From: Polytrichum commune
Taxonomy: Eukaryota; Streptophyta; Polytrichopsida; Polytrichales; Polytrichaceae
Direction: 5' to 3'
Assembly: GCA_950295325.1 (NCBI GenBank)
Contig: OX485805.1
Span: forward strand, 20,509,501 to 20,573,500
DNA length: 64,000 nt
The notes under the pieces were generated by a model. That model saw only the letters and a list, made by a program, of their open reading frames with translations. It made no database searches and was not told the origin of the DNA. Shown here one piece after another: positions 12,167-22,300 of this stretch. How positions within the stretch are numbered: the stretch's first letter is position 1; each line of letters starts with the position of its first letter. The position numbers and the translations under genes are program-made.

Positions 12167-13516
12167 TCAACGGGAAATCCGGTAAGGTCCAGGGGTCTCG
12201 AACGAGGAAGACAACACCAACAAGACATGTGGTGTCAGTATGTGTCGCTCGGGGGGGTTGGTGAGGTTAGCTAATCTAATGATTAATGTGTTGGTCCATA
12301 TGTTATTAAAGTGGTAGGTTTGGGGTTGGGCTAGTATGTTATTGCATGTGTCTATTGAGGGGTGGATGGTAATGATTAGAGCGTATAGCATATGGGTTGG
12401 TGGTGATTGGCTTTGTGTTTGGATATATTGGTATAGATGTGGGTATGTAGTGATTGCCTGGGGGTGTAGTGGGTGTGTGTGTTTTAGTATGGAGGCGAAT
12501 GTATTTGCTATGTATTGGTATTCAGGTTGTAGTTTTATAGTATTAGGAATAAAATATGTGTTGGCTCTTTTTTTGTGTGTAGCAGGGTGTGTACGTAAGA
12601 TATCAGGCATTGGTCCAGGGTTGAGTTCGATGTCCCCGCATTGTAGTAGATCTAGTTTATTAATGAAGTAGTATCCGTAGAATTGAAGTGTTTTTGGTTT
12701 CCTCATATTTATTTTTAGATATATCATAAGTGTGAATTTGGTTGTAGTGAAGAGGTTGGGCATAGCGGGTATGATTTTTTCTACTAGTGTGGGTGAGAAG
12801 TGTGACGTTGTATTATTTGTAGGTATTGAGTTTGTTACTGAGTTAGGTTTCCATTTGTTTATAAGGTGGTATGTGACGTTGTTTGTATGGCGAGGCCGAT
12901 AGGCCGAGGCCGTTTTGTTTATTGGGTAGGAATTATATTTTGAGTAATGGTAGTTGTGTTTTTGGTGGGGTTTGTATTTAGGGTGTGTGTGGTGTTTTGA
13001 GTGGGGGTGGGGTGTGGGGTTAGGATGCAAGTTGTTTGTAAGATGAAGCTTGTGAGATTTTGAGTTAGATTGGGTTTCTTGTTTTGGATGAGAACTATAC
13101 ATTGGTTGGTATTTGTGTTTTGAATATATTTTGGTTTTTGGATAAAGTTTGTGTTTTAGATGGACTCTATAATTTGGATGGAGCTTTCCCCGTGGATGGA
13201 GATTGTGCTTTGGGTGAGGACTATATCTTGGATGAGACTTGTATGGGTGGGGCCGGGGTATTTTTTGTTTTGAGTAGGTATCGTGTTGTAGGGCGGGTGT
13301 TATATTTCCTAATTGGTTGGGTAAAGGGCGTGTTTTGTTTGTATTTAGGTTTTTCATGCATACGGTTTTAGTTGTGGTGATCGGGTTGGGTAGGGTGTGT
13401 GTAATGTTGCTTGGTAGTTTAGGTGTGAGGGGGGGGGGGGTTAATTTTTGGTTGTGTTTTTTGTTTTGGATGTAGACTATGTTTTGGGTGTGGTTTAGAT
13501 TTAGGATGAAGTCCAT
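12167..13516 (-). CDS. HPK hexapeptide-repeat protein with internal 2A motif (449 aa frame)
   Basis: An open frame of 449 residues. Residues about 90-190 are hexapeptide repeats of the type HPKHNL, HPRGKL, HPNYRV, YPKTKI. Next comes a conserved module (SAYRPRH...YHLINKWKP...IPAMPNL). Then FYGYYFINKLDLLQ leads into CGDIELNPGP at about residues 293-302, followed by a tail of about 145 residues with no recognised domain. The 2A signature D-I-E-x-N-P-G-P is exact, so ribosomes would be expected to release after the Gly and restart at the Pro. The frame starts inside the array and upstream copies are in other frames, so the true start is unknown. I saw no polymerase motif in the tail. Confidence 0.5.
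   Translation of the reverse strand: MDFILNLNHTQNIVYIQNKKHNQKLTPPPLTPKLPSNITHTLPNPITTTKTVCMKNLNTNKTRPLPNQLGNITPALQHDTYSKQKIPRPHPYKSHPRYSPHPKHNLHPRGKLHPNYRVHLKHKLYPKTKIYSKHKYQPMYSSHPKQETQSNSKSHKLHLTNNLHPNPTPHPHSKHHTHPKYKPHQKHNYHYSKYNSYPINKTASAYRPRHTNNVTYHLINKWKPNSVTNSIPTNNTTSHFSPTLVEKIIPAMPNLFTTTKFTLMIYLKINMRKPKTLQFYGYYFINKLDLLQCGDIELNPGPMPDILRTHPATHKKRANTYFIPNTIKLQPEYQYIANTFASILKHTHPLHPQAITTYPHLYQYIQTQSQSPPTHMLYALIITIHPSIDTCNNILAQPQTYHFNNIWTNTLIIRLANLTNPPERHILTPHVLLVLSSSFETPGPYRISR
12611..12649 (-). other. 2A-like ribosome-skipping motif LLQCGDIELNPGP
   Basis: Verified codon by codon on the minus strand: CTA CTA CAA TGC GGG GAC, then ATC GAA CTC AAC CCT GGA CCA. It matches the D(V/I)ExNPGP consensus in full, with the Leu-rich, Gly-preceded context usual for active 2A peptides. 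In known cases it separates the upstream product from the downstream one without a peptide bond. Activity here is not shown. Confidence 0.85.
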
Positions 13517-14597
13517 TTCTTGGTGAGTACTTATATTGTGATAGAAGCCGGTGTATTTTGAGTTTTGGATGAGAGGTAAAATTTGGATGTGTAGTGTATT
13601 TTGTTCGGGGATTATATTTTGGGTAGTTGTTAGTTAGTTTTGTTGTAGAAGAAATGTGGTGTAGGGCGGGTATTATGTTTTCTTGTTGTTTGGGTAGGGG
13701 GTGTGAGTTCGCGTAGTATTTGGGTGTTTGATTTGTCATTAAGGTAGGTTTCCAATTAGTAAGGTGGTATTTGCGGTTAGTTTTGTGGCGAGGCCGGTAG
13801 GCCAAGGCCATTTTGTTTGTTGAGCATTGTTTATATTTTAAGTGGGGGTTGGGTTGTGAGTGGGGGTAAAGTATGGGTTTTGGGTGGAGTTTGTGTTTAG
13901 TATGTAATTTATTTTGTTGGTATATCTTTAGGTTAGGATAGGTTCCTTGTTCATGGTGTGGGTTATGTTTTGAATGCGATATGTGTTTTGAGTAACTTAC
14001 GTACTTTGGATGAAATTTGTGTCTTGGATGAAAGTAGTTCGTTGGATTTGGTATATGTTTTGGGTACTTTCCGTATTTCGGGGTGTGTGTAATGTTACTT
14101 GATTGTTTAGATGTGAGGGGGGGATTTAGTTTTGGGTGTGTTTTTTGTTTTGGATGTAGACTATGCGGTTTGGATATAGGATGAAGTTCGTTTCTTGGGA
14201 AGTTCCTATATTGTGAGTGAAGCCAGTGTATTTTGTGTTTTGGATGAGAGGTATAATTTGGATGTGTGGTGTATTTTGTTCGGAGAGTATGTTTTGGGTG
14301 GTTGTTGTTGTGTGGGTGGTTAGTGTAGTTTGGTTTATTTATATTTGATGTACTTGAGGTAGAGGGGTAGTATCTATATAGGTTAATTGTTTTGGGTTTT
14401 AGATATTTAATGAGTGCTAGTTTTGTTGTAGAAGAAATGTGATGTAGGGCGGGTATTGTGTTTTCTTGTTGTTTGGTTAAGGGGTGTGAGTTCGCATAGT
14501 ATAAATTAGGTATTTGATTTGTTATTGGGGTAGGTTCCCAATTAGTGAGGTGGTATTTTCGGTTGGTTTTGTGGCGCGGCCGGTAGGCCGAGGTCAT
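13419..14597 (-). CDS. HPK hexapeptide-repeat ORF, internal unit (392 aa frame)
   Basis: An open frame of 392 residues holding nearly two higher-order units: a YRPRHKTNRKYHLTNW module, hexapeptides (HPKHKI, HPRHKF, SKHNPH), the YRPRHKTN module again, then hexapeptides. It overlaps the neighbouring frame (12167-13516) by 98 bp in a different frame, at a G homopolymer near 13429-13440, so a small indel there probably split one long frame. It is rich in His, Pro, Lys, Asn and Tyr and has no predicted fold. It is best read as part of the transposon rather than a host gene. Confidence 0.4.
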   Translation of the reverse strand: MTSAYRPRHKTNRKYHLTNWEPTPITNQIPNLYYANSHPLTKQQENTIPALHHISSTTKLALIKYLKPKTINLYRYYPSTSSTSNINKPNYTNHPHNNNHPKHTLRTKYTTHPNYTSHPKHKIHWLHSQYRNFPRNELHPISKPHSLHPKQKTHPKLNPPLTSKQSSNITHTPKYGKYPKHIPNPTNYFHPRHKFHPKYVSYSKHISHSKHNPHHEQGTYPNLKIYQQNKLHTKHKLHPKPILYPHSQPNPHLKYKQCSTNKMALAYRPRHKTNRKYHLTNWKPTLMTNQTPKYYANSHPLPKQQENIIPALHHISSTTKLTNNYPKYNPRTKYTTHPNFTSHPKLKIHRLLSQYKYSPRNGLHPKSKPHPKHSLHPKQKTQPKINPPPPHT

Positions 14598-14726
14598 TTT
14601 GTTTGTTGAGTATTGTTTGTACTTTGAGTGGGGGTTGGGTTGTGAGTGGGGGTAGGGTATGGGTTTTGGGTGGGGTTTGTGTTTAGGATGTAATTTATTT
14701 TGTTGGTATGTCTTTAGGTTAGGATA

Positions 14727-17059
14727 TGTGATACCATTTTTTGGATAGGATAGGTGATTTTTGACTTTGAAGGGTAGGTGAGTGACAAATTACACTCAAG
14801 ACTCACAGAACAGTGATAAACTAGGTGATTAGTCACTCAGGAATGGAAACAGGCAAGTGTGGTAGAATATTACTTAGCTGCCCGTAGTATAAAAGATATC
14901 AGGAGTCATGAAATTCACATGTGACAATTAAAAGAAGCACTTGGTATCCTAGCTAGAGGCAGTCACCACCTTTCGGGACAGAAAGATAAGAAGGAGGAGG
15001 AAGAGAACAGAAGGGGAGAGAACTTGAGTTTTGGACCTTCCTCTCGTGAAGAGAGTGATTTTGTAGTCTCTCCCAATGACTGGGTGTGAAACCCTTAAGT
15101 TTCATTGTAAATCCTACTTTTTGAATATATCAGATTGTAAATTCAGCTATATGCATTGTGTATAAGTTGTTTGTGGAAGTGGGAAGTGTGATCAGTGTGG
15201 TCGATGTGGAATTTGCTTCAGGAGTGTGAAATTCTTGAACGGAAGAATATATGTTTTATGTTTGCATTGTAAATCGTCTAGTACAGAATTTCTTGGACAG
15301 TCTCTTAAGGTTCTGAATTCTAAAAACGAAGTTGTTGTATGGATGTGTGTGATGGATTAATTAAGATAAATTGTATCACCCCTGGTTCGGGAAGAATCCA
15401 GCGAGGAAGTGTGTTACCTTATTCCTGTGACGGGAGTAAGTTATTTGATGTATAAGTTTAATCCTTGGGAAGATAATTCATTGGATGCCTCAGTCCAACT
15501 GTAATTCCCTAATTGTAACTTGCTTGATGTAAGTGTGTGTCCTGATGTGAATTCTTGTGGAATCAAATAAAAAAACTGTCTGTGTGTATGAGAGTCAAGC
15601 TTCTTAATCCAGAAATTACCACAGGCTCAAAGTGTGATGGTTATTCCCAGTGTTACTTCATGAGGAATGTTAGAATTCTCGGTGTAAAAGGATATGAGTT
15701 CCCGTCTTAAGTATGTAGGAAATAATCTTCGACTTAATCCTCAGAGAGAGGGGTAACTGTTCGTTGATTAAGAGGCATAATTACTATTTGGGTACCCCAA
15801 TACTAATTGAGTTCTACGGGTGAGAAATCCGGGGCCTTTGGGAATTTTCTGCGAAAGGGAATTAGACGTTCAGTTCGGGGTTTGACCATGAAATCATTGT
15901 CTTTAAATGAGAGAAGCTTTCTCCACTAAGTGAGAGAAAAACCTCAAGTTTTCGTTGGAGTGTGAATCTCCTGAGAAGGGAGTTACTTTTACCCAGCCTG
16001 ACTCATCCTCGTGCGTCGGGAGATGAGAATTGACTGTCCCCTGTCTGCTGTGAAGGATTCCTGTAAATGCCAAGAAGAATGATTCCGAAGGAGGATCCCT
16101 AACCAGTTTGTTGTGCATTTTGATTCTCGAGAAGAGATCGAGATCGTGGAAATAATGGTCGGGGCGAGCCAGCAGAGAATTACGAATGAACCAGTTGAGT
16201 TTGAGATATAACAGGTTGAAGTTCAAGACTGCAAGAAAATCACCAAACGCTTCAGAGAGATTCACAGAATACACTCCAACTCAATCGAGGAAAATTGAGG
16301 GAGGTCCTTCTGTAACTGATGGGGCTTGCAGGTTCTAGGATCTTAATTGACTGTACTCCAAGAATCTCTCTAATTGTGGAATGAGGCGCATTCGCTTGTC
16401 TACGTTTCATGCTCAGAAAAAGAGGGGAAATGGAACCTGATATCAGGAGAGAATTGAGTTAAAGTTGAATGGGAAGAGAAATCGCGAAGTCAGGAGGCGA
16501 AGGAGCTGTTGTGAGGAAGCAACGCCCAGTTATCCCATACCGATTGGGATAGCTGGCAGAGGTAAGTATAAAACCCATTCCTCCAGTGAGGCTAATGTGA
16601 CTAGACGTTTCTCTGATACTCGAAGACGATTACTGGTTACTAGTTACTTGGCACTGGTTACTAGACGTTTCTCTGGATACTTGTGACTAGACGCTTACTT
16701 GGCACTAGACTGTTACTGTTCTGACCCGGTCCGCTTTAGACGCTTCTCTCTTCGTTCCCGGTTCGTGGTTTCTGTCACTTGTAACTAGACTTTTATCAAA
16801 ATTCCCTAATTCCTAATTTTTACAAGTATAGAAAGGTGTCATTGCTTGAGTAATGAATAAATTTATTTATGGTAAGTATGTGACAAGTCAAGTCACATGA
16901 GAATGGATTAATTGTGATAATTAAGTGTCAAACTCAATCCATCACCCTTTTGAACTATCAATCGACCTTATCGTGACAAACTAAAGATACATCTGACACT
17001 CATTTAGTCTTCCCTGGGTGTTTTTTGAGCTGGAACCCTGGATGAAAAAACTAACTACA
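14727..17059. mobile_element. Solo LTR (2333 bp) with 5-bp target-site duplication GGATA
   Basis: The element starts TGTGATACC and ends AACTACA, the usual TG...CA LTR ends. It is flanked by GGATA at 14722-14726 and GGATA at 17060-17064. Removing it rejoins the HPK array cleanly: the left flank TTAGGTTAGGATA and right flank GGATAGGTTC reproduce the intact form seen near 13931-13946. No internal gag or pol domain is recognisable. Frames such as 15903-16274 (minus) have no family resemblance. Recombination between two LTRs of a full element is the likely origin. Confidence 0.85.
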
Positions 17060-18407
17060 GGATAGGTTCTTTGTTTATGGTGTGGATTATGTTTTGGATG
17101 GGATATGTGTTTTGAGTAAAGTATGTGCTTTGGATGAGGTCCGTGTCTTGGATGAATGTAGTTTGTTGGATGTAGTAAGTGCTTTGGGAACTTTCCATAT
17201 TTCCGGGTGTGTGTAATGTTACTTGAATGTTTAGGTGTGAGGGGGGGATTTAGTTTTGGGTGTGGTTTTTGTTTTGGTTGTAGACTATGTTTTAGATGCG
17301 GTTTGGATTTAGGATGAGGTCCATTTCTTGGGAAGTACCTATATTGAGAGAGAAGCCGGTGTATTTTGTGTTTTGGATGGGAAGTATAATTTGGTTGTGT
17401 AGTGTGTTTTGTTCGGAGAGTGTGTTTTGGGTGATTGTTGTTGTGTGTGTGGTTAGTGTAATTTGGGTTATTTGTAAGTTTTTTATTTATACTTGATGTA
17501 CTTGAGGTGATGGGGTAGTATCTATATAGGTTATTTGTTTTTGGTTTTGTCATTTTTGATTTATGATTTTTAATGCGTGCTTGTTTTGTTGTAGGAAGAA
17601 TGTGGTGTAGGGCGGGTATTATGCTTTCTTGTTGTTTGGGTAAGGGGTGTGAGATTGCATAGTATTTAGGTATTTGATTTGTTATTGGGGTAGGTTTCCA
17701 AGTAATGAGGTGGTATTTGTGGTTAGTTTTGTGGCGAGGCCGGTAGGCCGAGGCCATTTTGTTTTTTGGGTATTGTTTGTACTTTGAGTGGGGGTTGGGT
17801 TTTGAGTGGAGATAAAGTTTAGGTTTTGGGTGTGCGTTGTGTTTAGGATGAAGTTTATTTTGTTGGTTTGTCTTTAGGTTAGGATGGGTTCCTTGCTCAT
17901 TTAGCGGGTTATGTTTTGGATGAGATATGTGTTTTGAGTAAAGCATGTGTTTTGGATGAAGTCCATGTATTGGATGGGAGTAGTTGGTTGGATGAAGTAT
18001 GTGTTTTGTGTACTTTCCGTACTTCGTATGAAGGTTGTTTGTTGTATGAAGATTGTGCCTAAGATGATAATTATATTTTGGGTGAAGTTGGTGTATTTTA
18101 CCACTTGGGTGTATATTGTATTTTATACGGGTTTTGTATTTTGTATGCGATCTGTTATATATTGGTATTTGTAGTTTGGTATGTGTATTGGGTGAGTGGT
18201 TTGTTGGGGTATACCGTATTGGAGTAGATGTGAGGTATGTTTGTATTCCTCATACGTTGTTTGACATCGTATGTTGCTTTGTATGATATTAAGGTATAGT
18301 ATGTTTATACTAGTATGTATTTGTATTCTACTATATCTATATACTTCTATGTATCTAGGGTAGTATTGTAGTAAATACTTTTGTTTTTCTTGGCGGTTTG
18401 TGGTCAC
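16981..18407 (-). pseudogene. First part of second ORF and HPK unit, frameshifted
   Basis: A frame starting near 18407 (MTTNRQEKQKYLLQYY) begins about 120 bp after the ORF1 stop. It runs to about 18123, and the array continues in other frames (17901-18104, then 17946 down to 17060). The 17060-17946 part encodes SKHISHPKHNP hexapeptides and the YRPRHKTNHKYHL module. The last residues of this frame, below 17060, are LTR sequence and not part of the original protein. Several indels separate the pieces. Confidence 0.5.
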
Positions 18408-18526
18408 TCCACATTTGGTTGGTCTTTAAGCATGAGGTTTGGGTTTACCAATCCCGTGATTTGTTGCATTCTGGTAAGTGCTAAGGTTAAAGTACCTTGG
18501 ATGTCTAGCATTTGCTTTTTTAATTT

Positions 18527-21222
18527 TTAATTTATTTCATCCGCATATATGTGTGCTTCTCTCACTATATCATTTTTTAACTCCTTCATGTCTTTGTGGA
18601 GCTCAAGTTTGAGTTTTTTGTTACCTTCCTCTATTGCTTCCTTCATGACGGTAAGAACGTCCCCTTTTGTAGCACTTTCCTCCCCTTGAGTTTGGTTTTG
18701 AATGGCTTCAATAGTGTTTACCAAACACGTATTGGTATCTTCAAATCCAAATTTGATTAGTAATTCCTTGGGGGGTTTGTCAATTCCTTCAATACTCCGG
18801 CGGTGTGGGGTAATTTCCACATGGTAAGTTCCGATTTTTACCTCTTTCCCTACAAATTTCCTATACACAAAGGGGTTAAGGCATTCCACGTTGGCACTAC
18901 CGTTATGCCTCAAACCGTCTTGCTTGTGGAACCATATAGAAACAACATTCTTGGTTCCTAGTATTTTGCAAATTTCTAATGAGGTGTCATCAATATTCAT
19001 CAATATTGGGAGGTTGTAAAAGGTTAGAATAAGGGCCTCTTTCCTTGCCTTTTGCTCCAATGTGAGAGAGGGGCCGTTCTTCACTTGACCTTCAAGGATT
19101 TGGTGGTGGGTAGTAACTTGAAGAGTTTGGATTTTTTTGGCTTGAAGGGGGCTAGGGGCAACAAGATAGGCATGATTGTTAGTGGTGCTCTTTTGAACTT
19201 CAACAATCTCAAAATTGTGACCTCTTCTAAAGCTATTTTCTAGGACATCAAGAAAGAGAGCATGAGATGTCAATCCAATCAATGCATCATTTGAGATTTT
19301 GATAGAAAGATTGTTGCTCCTAGCAATGGAGTGGTATGACTTGCATACCTTGCCAAGGCTTCCACCATTGGAGTGAGGTTCAAGATGAAGGATGAAGGGT
19401 CTAAGACCCGTGAGTAGGGCTACTCCATCTGTTTGGGGGTTAAGGAGGTGAAGTTTAACTATCCCAGCCCACACTCCCTTGACCCCTCCTTTTTAATACT
19501 CATGCATAAAACTGACATAGGTTCAATGAGGTTAGTACCAAGTGGAATGTGCATGTCATTTAGCCTTTCTTTAACAAGCTCTTTGATGTGGTTGTGGAAT
19601 AAGGGGTTGTTAGGGAGCTGAAAATGAATGGCAATTTGGAAATCTAGAGACATGCGAGAGATGGGGTCAATTTCAATTTCAGATGGGAGTTGAGTGAGGT
19701 TAAGGTGCTGCCCCGGGAGTCCATCACTTCTCTCACTTGGATACAATATTTGTGGCACTCTTGGGTAGGAAATACTTACGTTTTCAAGTTCCTCGGCTTC
19801 CTTACGAGGGATGCCCCTTGTAATTCTATCAGCAATGGTTTCATCTGAAAACAACTCTTCAATCCCTTGCTCTATGGCAAGGTTTTCCATGGATTCAAAG
19901 CCTAACCAAAGCTTGAGTTTTTGGTTCGGTGAGGGCTCTATGGCATGGGTCCCAATGCGGGGGGAGGTCACCTGCTGGGTGTTCGAAGGAGGGGACGTTC
20001 CGGCCCGGTCCCTGGATCTCTTCCCGCTGGCTACTGCTCTTGAATTCGCCTTAGCTTTCTCGGCCAGTAGCTTTTTTAGGCTCAGTGATGGGGAGTCTAT
20101 CTCCATGGTGTCTTCCTCCTCCCCAAAGACCTTAGCTAGGGCCTTAGGGATCATCTCTCTTCCAGCTCCGATGTTGTTGTCTCGGTGGGAGGCCTTTGCT
20201 GCGGTCATCTGGATCTGCACTGTGTTGCGGGGGCGGCAGTAGTTAGTTAGACATGCAGGGTTAGTTTCGTAGGGGATCTGGTGTAGCACTGCACAGTCTT
20301 CTTCATAGTTTTCTTCAATACGGCTTCTCTTGCTAGGTCGATGATGATAGTTCGGCGATGTAGTTCGGAGGCGGTGTTTGCTGTGTAGACCTGCAGGGTT
20401 AGTTTCGAAGGGGATCTGGTGTAGCACTGCACAGTCTTCTTCACAGCTCTCTTCAATCCGGCTTCTCTTGCTGGGTTGGTGATGATAGTTCGGCGATGTG
20501 GTTCGGAGGCGGTGTTTGTTATGTAGACCTGTAGGGTTAGTTACGTAGGGGATCTGGTGTAGCGCTGCACATTCTTCCTCGCAATTTTCTTTAATCCGGC
20601 TTCTCTTGCTGGGTCGATGTTGATGGTTCGGCGATGTAGTTCGGAGGCGGTGATTGCTATGTGAACATGCAGGGTTAGTTTCGTAGGGGATCTGATGTAG
20701 CACTGCGCATTTTTCTTCAATCCGGCTTCTCTTGCTGGGTCGATGGTGATAATTCGGCGATGTAGTTCGGAGGCGGTGATTGCTGTGTAGACCTGCAGGG
20801 TTAGTTTCGTAGGGGATCTGGTGTAGCACTTCACAGTCTTTTTCTTCAATGCGGCTTCTCTTGCTGGGTCGGTGATGATAATTCGGCGATGTAGTTCGGA
20901 GGCGGTGTTTGTTATGAGTTCTTACTGTGCCCTTGCCTCTCTCTTCCTGATCTGCTTCTTTGGGGTGAAGTCCGGGTGTGTCTGTGCTCTTAGATGTAGA
21001 TCTTTGATGTAGATATGGGCAGTGTTGTTTTGCTGGATCCCCTCCTTTTTTACCGCCACCTCGATCTTCCGCTACGACCCCTTCACTGCTCCATATGTTG
21101 GTGTTGTATGGTTCTCCTCCACATGTGGCTGAACCCTCCACCTGTAGATCTCCTTTGTGCTGAAGATGTGGTTCTAGACCTAGTTGACATGCATCTATGC
21201 TATGTGTAAGAAGCAAGGACAA
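18527..21222 (-). pseudogene. Element ORF1 (gag-like), split by a -1 frame change at about 19470
   Basis: Two overlapping frames (21222-19459, 587 codons; 19474-18527, 315 codons) together make a protein of about 900 residues. The N-terminal part has five in-frame copies of a 46-residue repeat (HRLRTTSPNYHHRPSKRSRIEE...HQIPYETNPA), Arg/Lys-rich and probably nucleic-acid binding. The middle part contains a stretch resembling an RRM fold. It is cut at ...SIKKEG and resumes as ...WAGIVKLHLL in the -1 frame. A second RRM-like segment (ILTFYNLP...ANVECLNPFVYRKF) lies near residues 150-235 of the second frame. The C terminus is a predicted coiled coil (MKEAIEEGNKKLKLELHKDMKELKND). This layout suits a LINE ORF1 RNA-binding protein. 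The break sits at AAAAAGGAGGGG, a run prone to indels. Confidence 0.55.
20261..20915 (-). repeat. In-frame 138-bp tandem repeat inside ORF1, about 5 copies
   Basis: The anchor TTAGTTTCG (one copy TTAGTTACG) occurs at 20261, 20399, 20537, 20675 and 20801. Spacings are 138, 138, 138 and 126 bp. All are multiples of three, so the reading frame is kept through the array. Confidence 0.95.
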
Positions 21223-22300
21223 TGTAATAACAATGTGTATGAAGGAAAGAAGGAGCCTTCGGCTCCTCCTATGTGATTCTATGTCTATTCTGAAAAATGT
21301 ATTCCTGGCTCAGTGTGGCGATTTAGAGTATCAGTATGTTTGAGTCCTTGGTGCTTGTTTCCTCTCTCCAATGTGGTGCGTACAGTTTCAGATCTAAGCA
21401 AATATTAGTGGCAAAATGCGGTAATCACAACCAAACAAAGCCCCAGCTCTTCAGAGTGCTCTCCCCTTAAGATTTAACTGACATTTCCACACACCTAAAT
21501 CACCAGATCTAAAACTGAACTTACACAGTACCCCTCAACACTGCCAAACACCTCTTCAAACACTCTGACCGTCTGGTTCCTAATGGGTGCGGGGTCACTG
21601 CAAGGCCAGCTCCTTAGCAACACACACATAAGTCTCCAGTGGCTACCTCTTTCGTCGCTCACCTCACCAAGAATTACGGAGCTCTCAGCAACTCTCTCTC
21701 ATCCCCTCCCCCAATCAAAGACCATAAAAGAAGTGGCAGTGCTTGCTTCAAGCTCTGAGGCAATGTAATGAAAGACCAAAGAAAAATCAATGTCAATGCT
21801 AGAGGCTTCTAGGTAAACACATAACAAAGGGGAACCAATGAACAATGAGAAGGCAAAGAATGTGGAACAAGGGGTTGAGAAGTTGAGAATACAAAAACCG
21901 CAAAGTGCAAAAAGATTTATGCCACTTGGTTTGGAACATTCATGAAGTCACTAAAGGTAAAATTCCACTATCATGGAATCGAAGTGTGCCACATGTCAAG
22001 TTGGTTCAGAGGAGGCATGAACTAATTTAGAAGGTTCATGAAACTGGTAGAATACTCTAGTAACATTGGTTGGAAGGTTCATGAACTAGCTTGGAACCTT
22101 CATGGAATTGAGCTTGCACTTCTATGAAGTCATCTTACCAAAGGAGAATCATCGCCATGTAGGTTCACGCCCCAAACACATTTTCTCAAAATGTGTAGGC
22201 TATTGTTGCAACAACAGCCGGTTATTGTAGCTAGCTTTATTTTGTATGATCACATCCTCTTTTGAGTGGATTGCAACTATGTACCAAAGCTTATGAGATT
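21223..22300. other. Region upstream of ORF1; possible element 5' UTR
   Basis: No gene seen. In minus-strand sense this precedes the ORF1 start and would hold the 5' UTR/internal promoter of the element. The 5' end and any target duplication were not found. Confidence 0.35.

Larger units (their letters stand above)
12690..18407 (-). repeat. Higher-order HPK array: 18-bp repeats within units of about 0.8-0.9 kb
   Basis: The basic unit is 18 bp encoding HPKHxx-like hexapeptides (plus strand reads TTTTGGATG-rich). Groups of hexapeptides are followed by a unique module encoding AYRPRHKTN-KYHL-NWKPTPIT and PLPKQQENIIPALHH. This module occurs four times, with its GAGGTGGTAT/AAGGTGGTAT anchor at 12863, 13761, 14547 and 17707. 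Spacings are 898, 786 and 3160 bp. The last becomes 822 bp once the inserted LTR and one target-site copy are removed. Only the copy nearest 12.6 kb runs into the 2A motif. The others continue into further hexapeptides. Confidence 0.85.
12167..21222 (-). mobile_element. Non-LTR-type element with ORF1, HPK array and 2A motif (composite, incomplete)
   Basis: On the minus strand this region reads as one degraded unit. A large ORF1 (21222 to 18527, one frame change) is followed after about 120 bp by a second reading region. That region begins near 18407 (MTTNRQEKQKYLL...) and runs through a His-Pro-Lys hexapeptide array to a 2A motif at 12611-12649 and a 145-residue tail ending at 12167. A solo LTR at 14727-17059 was inserted later. 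The order ORF1, short gap, ORF with 2A is like 2A-bearing APE-type LINEs described in animals. However, no endonuclease or reverse transcriptase is visible in the window. The LINE assignment is therefore inference, and an unusual non-autonomous element is an alternative. Confidence 0.45.

Noticed and set aside
12611-12649. 2A motif as evidence of an integrated RNA virus
   Set aside because: No viral replicase, capsid or protease domain is visible nearby. The setting (ORF1 upstream, repeats, LTR insertion) fits a transposon.
12690-18407. 18-bp repeats as a CRISPR-like array
   Set aside because: Units are contiguous, variable and without unique spacers, and the DNA is from a plant nuclear genome.
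19470-19490. Canonical -1 slippery site in ORF1
   Set aside because: The zero frame reads ATT AAA AAG, so the first base of the heptamer is T and not A; X XXY YYZ is not met.
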